A stretch of 64,000 nt of DNA, from positions 1,240,001-1,304,000 of the forward strand of contig NC_135202.1 of the NCBI RefSeq assembly GCF_050948175.1. Reading direction: 5' to 3'. The translations under genes and the position numbers were made by a program. The first letter of the stretch is position 1. Each line of letters starts with the position of its first letter. The DNA is from Xylocopa sonorina (Eukaryota; Arthropoda; Insecta; Hymenoptera; Apidae). The notes beneath the pieces were generated by a model. The model was not told where the DNA came from, did not search any database, and saw only the letters and a list, made by a program, of their open reading frames with translations. Positions 50,860 to 61,869 of the stretch are shown here, in pieces.

Positions 50860-51580
50860 TCATTTCTATGTTTCATGGTAAGATATAATATGATTTGCGA
50901 AGTGTTATGTATTCCTCGTCTACACTTCAAATGAATGTAAATGCGACAGTTCCTTGCAAGGAAATAGCGTTTGCAGATGTCTACGTATCGAAGCGATAGA
51001 GTTCAAATGCTTCTTCAAACGCGATATCGCATCTCATTTCTATGTTTGATGGTAAGATATAATATGATTTGCGAAGTATCATGTATTCCTCATCTACAAT
51101 TCAAATGAATGTAAATGCGACACTTCCTTGCAAGGAAATAGCGTTTGCAGGTGTCTACCTATCGTAGCAATAGAGTTCTAATGCTTCTTAAAACGCGATA
51201 TCGCACCTCATTTCGATGTTTCTTGGTAAGATATAATATTCATTGCGAAGTGTTATGCATTCCTCGTCTACGATTCAAATGAATGTAAATGCGACCCTTC
51301 CTTTCAAGGAAATAGCGTTTGCAGATGTCTAGGTATCGTAGCAATAGAGGTCAAATGCTTCTTAAAACGAGAAATTGCATCTCATATCTATGTTTCGTGA
51401 TAAGATATAATATTCATTGCGAAGTGTTATGCATTCCTCGTCTACGATCCAAATGAATGTAAATGCGACACTTCCTTGCAAGGAAATAGCGTTTGCAGAT
51501 GTCTGCGTATCGTAGCAATAGAGTTCTTATGATTCTTAAAACGCGATATCGCATCTCATTTCTTTGTTTCATGGTAAGAT
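50860..51580. repeat. Dispersed 4-monomer segment, copy 2
   Basis: This is the counterpart of 48250-48970. Its last monomer carries the 26-bp stretch (51510-51535) copied into the next monomer at 51623. Confidence 0.82.
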
Positions 51581-51622
51581 ATAATATGATTTGCGAAGTA
51601 TCATGTATTCCTCGTCTACGAT

Positions 51623-51648
51623 TCGTAGCAATAGAGTTCTTATGATTC
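51623..51648. other. Templated 26-bp insertion/replacement within a monomer (+5 bp)
   Basis: The 26 bases are identical to 51510-51535 in the preceding monomer, 113 bp upstream and at a different phase. They replace about 21 bases of normal monomer, making this monomer 179 bp. ATTC flanks the new piece on both sides (51621-51624 and 51645-51648). This fits a template switch or microhomology-mediated repair. Confidence 0.9.
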
Positions 51649-54600
51649 ACTTCCTTTCTAGGAAATAGCGTCTGCAGATGTCTAGGTATCATAGCAGTAG
51701 AGTTTTAATGCTTCTTAAAACGCGATATCGCATCTCATTTCTATGTTTCATGGTAAGATATAATATGATTTGCGAAGTGTTATGTATTCCTCGTCTGCAC
51801 TTCAAATGAATGTAAATGCGACACTTCCTTGCAAGGAAATAGCGTTTGCAGATGTCTACGTATCGAAGCAATAGAGGTCAAATGCTTCTTAAAACGAGAA
51901 ATTGCATCTCATATCTATGTTTCATGATAAGATATAATATTCATTGCGAAGTGTTATGCATTCCTCGTCTACGATCCAAATGAATGTAAATGCGACACTT
52001 CCTTGCAAGGAAATAGCGTTTGCAGATGTCTACGTATCGTAGCAATAGAGTTCTTATGATCCTTAAAACGCGATATCGCATCTCATTTCTATGTTTCATG
52101 GTAAGATATAACATGATTTGCGAAGTGTTATGTATTCCTCGACTACACTTCAAATGAATGTAAATGCGACTCTTCCTTGCAAGGAAATAGCGTCTGCAGA
52201 TGTCTAGGTATCGTAGCAGTAGAGTTCTAATGCTTCTTAAAACGCCATATCGCATCTCATTTCTATGTTTCATGGTAAGATATAATATGATTTGCGAAGT
52301 GTTATGTATTCCCCGTCTACACTTCAAATGAATGTAAATGCGACACTTCCTTGCAAGGAAATAGCGTTTGCAAATATCTACCTATCGTAGCAATAGTATT
52401 CTAATGCTTCTTAAAACGCGAAATCGCATCTCATTTCTATGTTTCATGGTAAGATATAATATGATTTGCGAAGTGTCATGTATTCCTCGTCTACACTTCA
52501 AATGAATGTAAATGCGACACTTCCTTGCTAGGAAATAGCGTCTGCAGATGTCTAGGTATCGTAGCAATAGAGTTCTAATGCTTCTTAAAACGCGATATCG
52601 CATCTCATTTCTATGTTTCATGGTAAGATATAATATGATTTGCGAAGTGTTATGTATTCCTCGTCTACACTTCAAATGAATGTAAATGCGGCTCTTCCTT
52701 GCAAGGAAATAGCGTCTGCAGATGTCTAGGTATCGTAGCAATAGAGTTCTAATGCTTCCTAAAATGCGATATCGCATCTCATTTCTATGTTTCATGGTAA
52801 GATATTATATGATTTGCGAAGTGTTATGTATTCCTCGTCTACACTTCAAATGAATGTAAATGCGACACTTCCTTGCAAGGAAATAGCGTTTGCAGATGTC
52901 TACGTATCGTAGCAATAGGGTCCTTATGATTCTTAAAACGTGATATCGCATCTCATTTCTATGTTTCGTGGTAGGATATAATATGATTTGCGAAGATTCA
53001 TGTATTCCTCGTCTACACTTCAAATGAATGTAATTGCGACTCTTCCTTGCAAGGAAATAGCGTCTGCAGTTGTCTAGGCATCGTAGCAATAGAGTTCTAA
53101 TGCTTCTTAAAACGCGATATCACATCTCATTTCTATGTTTCATGGTAAGATATTATATGATTTGCGAAGTGTTATGTATTCCTCGTCTACACTTCAAATG
53201 AATGTAAATGCGACACTACCTTGCAAGGAAATAGCGTTTGCAGATGTCTACGTATCGTAGCAATAGAGTTCTTATGATTCTTAAAACGCGATATCGCATC
53301 TCATTTCTATGTTTCATGGTAAGATATAATATGATTTGCGAAGTGTTATGTATTCCTCGTCTACATTTCAAATGAATGTAAATGCGACTCTTCCTTGCAA
53401 GGAAATAGCGTCTGCAGTTGTCTAGGCATCGTAGCAATAGAGTTCTAATGCTTCTTAAAACGCGATATCGCATCTCATTTCTATGTTTCATGGTAAGATA
53501 TTATATGATTTGCGAAGTGTTATGTATTCCTCGTCTACACTTCAAATGAATGTAAGTGCGACACTTCCTTGCAAGGATATAGCGTTTGCAGATGTCTACG
53601 TATCGAAGCAATAGAGTTCAAATGCTTCTTCAAACGCGATATCGCATCTCATTTCTATGTTTGATGGTAAGATATAATATGATTTGCGAAGTATCATGTA
53701 TTCCTCGTCTACACTTCAAGTGAATGTAAATGCGACACTTCCTTGCAAGGAAATAGCGATTGCAGATGTCTACCTATCGTAGCAATAGAGTTCTTATGAT
53801 TCTTAAAACGCGATATCGCATCACATTTCTATGTTTCATGGTAAGATATAATATGATTTGCGAAGTATCATGTATTCCTCGTCTACGATTCAAATGAATG
53901 TAAATGCGACCCTTCCTTTCAAGGAAATAGCGTTTGCAGATGTCTAGGTATCGTAGCAATAGAGTTCTAATGCTTCTCAAAACGCGATATCGCATCTCAT
54001 TTCTATGTTTCATGGTAAGATATTATATGATTTGCGAAGTGTTATGTATTCCTCGTCTACACTTCAAATGAATGTAAATGCGACACTTCCTTGCAAGGAA
54101 ATAGCGTTTGCAGATGTCTACGTATCGTAGCAATAGAGTTCTTATGATTCTTAAAACGCGATATCGCATCTCATTTCTATGTTTCGTGGTAGGATATAAT
54201 ATGATTTGCGAAGGATCATGTATTCCTCGTCTACACTTCAAATGAATGTAAATGCGACACTTCCTTTCTAGGAAATAGCGTCTGCAGATGTCTAGGTATC
54301 ATAGCAATAGAGTTTTAATGCTTCTTAAAACGCGATATCGCATCTCATTTCTATGTTTCATGGTAAGATATAATATGATTTGCGAAGTGTTATGTCTTCC
54401 TCGTCTACACTTCAAATGAATGTAAATGCGACACTTCCTTGCAAGGAAATAGCGTTTGCAGATGTCTACGTATCGAAGCAATAGAGGTCAAATGCTTCTT
54501 AAAACGAGAAATTGCATCTCATATCTATGTTTCATGATAAGATATAATATTCATTGCGAAGTGTTATGCATTCCTCGTCTACGATTCAAATGGATGTAAA

Positions 54601-55039
54601 TGCGACACTTCGTTGCTAGGAAATAGCGTTTGCAGATGTCTACGTATCGTAGCAATAGAGTTCAAATGCTTCTTCAAACGCGATATCGCATCTCATTTCT
54701 ATGTTTCATGGTAAGATATAATATGGTTTCCGAAGTATCATGTATTCCTCGTCTACACTTCAAATGAATGTAAATGCGACACTTCCTTGCAAGGAAATAG
54801 CGTTTGCAGATGTCTACGTATCGTAGCAATAGAGTTCTTATGATTCTTAAAACGCGATATCGCATCTCATTTCTATGTTTCGTGGTAGGATATAATATGA
54901 TTTGCGAAGGATCATGTATTCCTCGTCTACACTTCAAATGAATGTAAATGCGACACTTCCTTTCTAGGAAATAGCGTCTGCAGATGTCTAGGTATCGTAG
55001 CAATAGAGTTCTAATGCTTCTTAAAACGCGATATCGCAT

Positions 55040-55760
55040 CTCATATCTATGTTTCGTGATAAGATATAATATTCATTGCGAAGTGTTATGCATTCCTCGT
55101 CTACGATCCAAATGAATGTAAATGCGACACTTCCTTGCAAGGAAATAGCGTTTGAAGATGTCTACGTATCGTAGCAATAGAGTTCTTATGATTCTTAAAA
55201 CGCGATATCGCATCTCATTTCTATGTTTCATGGTAAGATATAATATGATTTGCGAAGTGTTATGTATTCCTCGTCTACACTTCAAATGAATGTAAATGCG
55301 ACTCTTCCTTGCAAGGAAATAGCGTCTGCAGTTGTCTAGGCATCGTAGCAATAGAGTTCTAATGCTTCTTAAAACGCGATATCGCATCTCATTTCTATGT
55401 TTCATGGTAACATATTATATGATTTGCGAAGTGTTATGTATTCCTCGTCTACACTTCAAATGAATGTAAATGCGACACTTCCTTGCAAGGAAATAGCGTT
55501 TGCAGATGTCTACGTATCGTAGCAATAGAATTCCTATGATTCTTAAAACGCGATATCGCATCTCATTTCTATGTTTCATGGTAAGATATAATATGATTTG
55601 CGAAGTGTTATGTATTCCTCGTCTACACTTCAAATGAATGTAAATGCGACCGTTCCTTGAAGGAAATAGCGTTTGCAGATGTCTACGTATCGAAGCAATA
55701 GAGTTCAAATGCTTCTTCAAACGCGATATCGCATCTCATTTCTATGTTTGATGGTAAGAT
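55040..55760. repeat. Dispersed segment, copy 1 (repeats at 57301-58021)
   Basis: This matches 57301-58021 at 2261 bp, which is 13 monomers less the 1-bp deletion. Shared marks are GTTTGAAGATGTC, GCAGTTGTCTAGGCATC, AGAATTCCTATG and the deletion at 55659/55660. Confidence 0.85.
55659..55660. other. 1-bp deletion in the TTCCTTGCAAGGAA dyad, first occurrence
   Basis: TTCCTTGAAGGAA replaces the usual 14-base dyad, so this period is 173 bp. The two 6-base arms are still inverted repeats. Confidence 0.9.
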
Positions 55761-57300
55761 ATAATATGGTTTGCGAAGTATCATGTATTCCTCGTCTACA
55801 CTTCAAATGAATGTAAATGCGACACTTCCTTGCAAGGAAATAGCGATTGCAGATGTCTACCTATCGTAGCAATAGAGTTCTAATGCTTCTTAAAACGCGA
55901 TATCGCACCTCATTTCTATGTTTCTTGGTAAGATATAATATTCATTGCGAAGTGTTATGCATTCCTCGTCTACGATTCAAATGAATGTAAATGCGACCCT
56001 TCCTTGCAAGGAAATAGCGTTTGCAGATGTCTACGTATCGAAGCAATAGAGGTCAAATGCTTCTTAAAACGAGAAATTGCATCTCATATCTATGTTTCAT
56101 GATAAGATATAATATTCATTGCGAAGTGTTACGCATTCCTCGTCTACGATCCAAATGAATGTAAATGCGACACTTCCTTGCAAGGAAATAGCGTTTGCAG
56201 ATGTCTACGTATCGTAGCAATAGAGTTCTTATGATCCTTAAAACGCGATATCGCATCTCATTTCTATGTTTCATGGTAAGATATAATATGATTTGCGAAG
56301 TGTTATGTATTCCTCGTCTACATTTCAAATGAATGTAAATGCGACTCTTCCTTGCAAGGAAATAGCGTCTGCAGTTGTCTAGGCATCGTAGCAATAGAGT
56401 TCTAATGCTTCTTAAAACGCGATGTCGCATCTCATTTCTATGTTTCATGGTAAGATATTATATGATTTGCGAAGTGTTATGTATTCCTCGTCTACACTTC
56501 AAATGAATGTAAATGCGACACTTCCTTGCAAGGATATAGCGTTTGCAGATGTCTACGTATCGAAGCAATAGAGTTCAAATGCTTCTTCAAACGCGATATC
56601 GCATCTCATTTCTATGTTTGATGGTAAGATATAATATGATTTGCGAAGTATCATGTATTCCTCGTCTACACTTCAAGTGAATGTAAATGCGACACTTCCT
56701 TGCAAGGAAATAGCGTTTGCAGGTGTCTACCTAGCGTAGCAATAGAGTTCTAATGCTACTTAAAACGCGATATCGCACCTCATTTCGATGTTTCTTGGTA
56801 AGATATAATATTCATTGCGAAGTGTTATGCATTCCTCGTCTACGATTCAAATGAATGTAAATGCGACCCTTCCTTTCAAGGAAATAGCGTTTGCAGATGT
56901 CTAGGTATCGTAGCAATAGAGGTCAAATGCTTCTTAAAACGAGAAATTGCATCTCATATCTATGTTTCGTGATAAGATATAATATTCATTGCGAAGTGTT
57001 ATGCATTCCTCGTCTACGATCCAAATGAATGTAAATGCGACACTTCCTTGCAAGGAAATAGCGTTTGAAGATGTCAACGTATCGTAGCAATAGAGTTCTT
57101 ATGATTCTTAAAACGCGATATCGCATCTCATTTCTATGTTTCTTGGTAAGATATAATATTCATTGCGAAGTGTTATGCATTCCTCGTCTACGATTCAAAT
57201 GAATGTAAATGCGACCCTTCCTTTCAAGGAAATAGCGTTTGCAGATGTCTAGGTATCGTAGCAATAGAGGTCAAATGCTGCTTAAAACGAGAAATTGCAT

Positions 57301-58021
57301 CTCATATCTATGTTTCGTGATAAGATATAATATTCATTGCGAAGTGTTATGCATTCCTCGTCTACGATCCAAATGAATGTAAATGCGACACTTCCTTGCA
57401 AGGAAATAGCGTTTGAAGATGTCTACGTATCGTAGCAATAGAGTTCTTATGATTCTTAAAACGCGATATCGCATCTCATTTCTATGTTTCATGGTAAGAT
57501 ATAATATGATTTGCGAAGTGTTATGTATTCCTCGTCTACACTTCAAATGAATGTAAATGCGACTCTTCCTTGCAAGGAAATAGCGTCTGCAGTTGTCTAG
57601 GCATCGTAGCAATAGAGTTCTAATGCTTCTTAAAACGCGATATCGCATCTCATTTCTATGTTTCATGGTAAGATATTATATGATTTGCGAAGTGTTATGT
57701 ATTCCTCGTCTACACTTCAAATGAATGTAAATGCGACACTTCCTTGCAAGGAAATAGCGTTTGCAGATGTCTACGTATCGTAGCAATAGAATTCCTATGA
57801 TTCTTAAAACGCGATATCGCATCTCATTTCTATGTTTCATGGTAAGATATAATATGATTTGCGAAGTGTTATGTATTCCTCGTCTACACTTCAAATGAAT
57901 GTAAATGCGACCGTTCCTTGAAGGAAATAGCGTTTGCAGATGTCTACGTATCGAAGCAATAGAGTTCAAATGCTTCTTCAAACGCGATATCGCATCTCAT
58001 TTCTATGTTTGATGGTAAGAT
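57301..58021. repeat. Dispersed segment, copy 2
   Basis: This is the counterpart of 55040-55760. It includes the same one-base deletion at 57920/57921, which shows common descent. Confidence 0.85.
57920..57921. other. 1-bp deletion in the dyad, second occurrence
   Basis: This is identical to the deletion at 55659/55660 and on the same background (GCGACCGTTCC). It is one event copied, not two. Confidence 0.9.
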
Positions 58022-58098
58022 ATAATATGGTTTGCGAAGTATCATGTATTCCTCGTCTACACTTCAAATGAATGTAAATGCGACACTTCCTTGCAAGG

Positions 58099-59040
58099 AA
58101 ATAGCGCTTGCAGATGTCTACGTATCGAAGCAATAGAGGTCAAATGCTTCTTAAAACGAGAAATTGCATCTCATATCTATGTTTCATGATAAGATATAAT
58201 ATTCATTGCGAAGTGTTATGCATTCCTCGTCTACGATTCAAACGGATGTAAATGCGACACTTCCTTGGTAGGAAATAGCGTCTGCAGATGTCTACGTATC
58301 GTAGCAATAGAGTTCTAATGCTTCATAAAACGCGATATCGCATCTCATTTCTATGTTTCATGGTAAGATATAATATGATTTGCGAAGTGTTATGTATTCC
58401 TCGTCTACACTTCAAATGAATGTAAATGCGACACTTCCTTGCTAGGAAATAGCGTCTGCAGATGTCTGGGTATCGTAGCGATAGAGTTCTAATGCTTCAT
58501 AAAACGCGATATCGCATCTCATTTCTATGTTTCATGGTAAGATTTAATATGATTTGCGAAGTGTTATGTCTTCCTCGTCTACACTTCAAATGAATGTAAA
58601 TGCGACACTTCCTTGCAAGGAAATAGCGTTTGCAGATGTCTACGTATCGAAGCAATAGAGGTCAAATGCTTCTTAAAACGAGAAATTGCATCTCATATCT
58701 ATGTTTCATGATAAGATATAATATTCATTGCGAAGTGTTATGCATTCCTCGTCTACGATTCAAATGGATGTAAATGCGACACTTCCTTGCTAGGAAATAG
58801 CGTCTGCAGATGTCTACGTATCGTAGCAATAGAGTTCTAATGCTTCATAAAACGCGATATCGCATCTCATTTCTATGTTTCATGGTAAGATATAATATGA
58901 TTTGCGAAGTGTTATGTATTCCTCGTCTACACTTCAAATGAATGTAAATGCGACACTTCCTTGCTAGGAAATAGCGTCTGCAGATGTCTGGGTATCGTAG
59001 CGATAGAGTTCTAATGCTTCATAAAACGCGATATCGCATC
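58099..59040. repeat. 3-monomer tandem duplication (522 bp)
   Basis: 58099-58518 matches 58621-59040 at 522 bp: GAGGTCAAATGC / GAGAAATTGC, CAAACGGATG or CAAATGGATG, then GTCTGGGTATCGTAGCGATAG. The first copy has CGCTTGCAG and the second CGTTTGCAG. Confidence 0.85.
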
Positions 59041-59729
59041 TCATATCTATGTTTCGCGATAAGATATAATATTCATTGCGAAGTGTTATGCATTCCTCGT
59101 CTACGATCCAAATGAATGTAAATGCGACACTTCCTTGCAAGGAAATAGCGTTTGAAGATGTCTACGTATCGTAGCAATAGAGTTCTTATGATTCTTAAAA
59201 CGCGATATCGCATCTCATTTCTATGTTTCATGGTAAGATATAATATGATTTGCGAAGTGTCATGTATTCCTCGTCTACACTTCAAATGAATGTAAATGCG
59301 ACAGTTTCTTGCAAGGAAATAGCGTTTGCAGATGTCTACGTATCGAAGCAATAGAGTTCAAATGCTTCTTCAAACGCGATATCGCATCTCATTTCTATGT
59401 TTGATGGTAAGATATAATATGATTTGCGAAGTATCATGTATTCCTCGTCTACACTTCAAGTGAATGTAAATGCGACACTTCCTTGCAAGGAAATAGCGTT
59501 TGCAGATGTCTACCTATCGTAGCAATAGAGTTCTAATGCTTCTTAAAACGCGATATCGCACCTCATTTCTATGTTTCTTGGTAAGATATAATATTCATTG
59601 CGAAGTGTTATGCATTCCCCGTCTACGATTCAAATGAATGTAAATGCGACCCTTCCTTTCAAGGAAATAGCGTTTGCAGATTTCTAGGTATCGTAGCAAT
59701 AGAGTTCTAATGCTTCTCAAAACGCGATA

Positions 59730-60825
59730 TCGCATCTCATTTCTATGTTTCATGGTAAGATATAATATGATTTGCGAAGTGTTATGTATTCCTCGTCAAC
59801 ACTTCAAATGAATGTAAATGCGACTCTTCCTTGCAAGGAAATAGCGTCTGCAGTTGTCTAGGCATCGTAGCAATAGTGTTCTAATGCTTCTTAAAACGCG
59901 ATATCGCATCTCATTTCTATGTTTCATGGTAAGATATAATATGATTTGCGAAGTGTTATGTATTACTCGTCTACACTTCAAATGAATGTAAATGCGACTC
60001 TTCCTTTCATGGAAATAGCGTTTGCAGATGTCTAGGTATCGTAGCAATAGAGTTCTAATGCTTCTTAAAACGCGATATCGCATCTCATCTCTATGTTTCA
60101 TGGTAAGATATAATATGATTTGCGAAGTGTTATGTATTCCTCGTCTACACTTCAAATGAATGTAAATGCGACACTTCCTTGCAAGGAAGTAGCGTTTGCA
60201 GATGTCTACGTATCGAAGCAATAGTGTTCAAATGCTACTTAAAACGCGATATCGCATCTCATTTCTATGTTTGATGGTAAGATATAATATGATTTGCGAA
60301 GTATCATGTATTCCTCGTCTACACTTCAACTGAATGTAAATGCGACACTTCCTTGCAAGGAAATAGCGTTTGCAGATGTCTACCTATCGTAGCAATAGCG
60401 TTCTAATGCTTCTTAAAACGCGATATCGCACCTCATGTCTATGTTTCTTGGTAAGATATAATATTCATTGCGAAGTGTTATGCATTCCCCGTCTACGATT
60501 CAAATGAATGTAAATGCGACCCTTCCTTTCAAGGAAATAGCGTTTGCAGATGTCTAGGTATCGTAGCAATAGAGTTCTAATGCTTTTCAAAACGCGATAT
60601 CGCATCTCATCTCTATGTTTCATGGTAAGATATAATATGATTTGCGAAGTGTTATGTATTCCCCGTCTACACTTCAAATGAATGTAAATGCGACACTTCC
60701 TTGCAAGGAAATAGCGTTTGCAAATATCTACCTATCGTAGCAATAGTGTTCTAATGCTTCTTAAAACGCGATATCGCATCTCATTTCTATGTTTCATGGT
60801 AAGATATAATATGATTTGCGAAGTG
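59730..60825. repeat. 6-monomer tandem duplication (1044 bp), copy 1
   Basis: This matches the next 1044 bp. Marks are CTCGTCAACAC, GTATTACTCG, TTTCATGGAAATAG, TTCAACTGAATG, CTCATGTCTATG and GCTTTTCAAAACG. No difference was seen in the lines compared. Confidence 0.9.
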
Positions 60826-61869
60826 TTATGTATTCCTCGTCAACACTTCAAATGAATGTAAATGCGACTCTTCCTTGCAAGGAAATAGCGTCTGCAGTTG
60901 TCTAGGCATCGTAGCAATAGTGTTCTAATGCTTCTTAAAACGCGATATCGCATCTCATTTCTATGTTTCATGGTAAGATATAATATGATTTGCGAAGTGT
61001 TATGTATTACTCGTCTACACTTCAAATGAATGTAAATGCGACTCTTCCTTTCATGGAAATAGCGTTTGCAGATGTCTAGGTATCGTAGCAATAGAGTTCT
61101 AATGCTTCTTAAAACGCGATATCGCATCTCATCTCTATGTTTCATGGTAAGATATAATATGATTTGCGAAGTGTTATGTATTCCTCGTCTACACTTCAAA
61201 TGAATGTAAATGCGACACTTCCTTGCAAGGAAGTAGCGTTTGCAGATGTCTACGTATCGAAGCAATAGTGTTCAAATGCTACTTAAAACGCGATATCGCA
61301 TCTCATTTCTATGTTTGATGGTAAGATATAATATGATTTGCGAAGTATCATGTATTCCTCGTCTACACTTCAACTGAATGTAAATGCGACACTTCCTTGC
61401 AAGGAAATAGCGTTTGCAGATGTCTACCTATCGTAGCAATAGCGTTCTAATGCTTCTTAAAACGCGATATCGCACCTCATGTCTATGTTTCTTGGTAAGA
61501 TATAATATTCATTGCGAAGTGTTATGCATTCCCCGTCTACGATTCAAATGAATGTAAATGCGACCCTTCCTTTCAAGGAAATAGCGTTTGCAGATGTCTA
61601 GGTATCGTAGCAATAGAGTTCTAATGCTTTTCAAAACGCGATATCGCATCTCATCTCTATGTTTCATGGTAAGATATAATATGATTTGCGAAGTGTTATG
61701 TATTCCCCGTCTACACTTCAAATGAATGTAAATGCGACACTTCCTTGCAAGGAAATAGCGTTTGCAAATATCTACCTATCGTAGCAATAGTGTTCTAATG
61801 CTTCTTAAAACGCGATATCGCATCTCATTTCTATGTTTCATGGTAAGATATAATATGATTTGCGAAGTG
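60826..61869. repeat. 6-monomer tandem duplication (1044 bp), copy 2
   Basis: This is the second copy of 59730-60825. It ends near 61869, where GTGTTATG becomes GTGTCATG. From there the sequence resembles 52440-52800. Confidence 0.9.
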
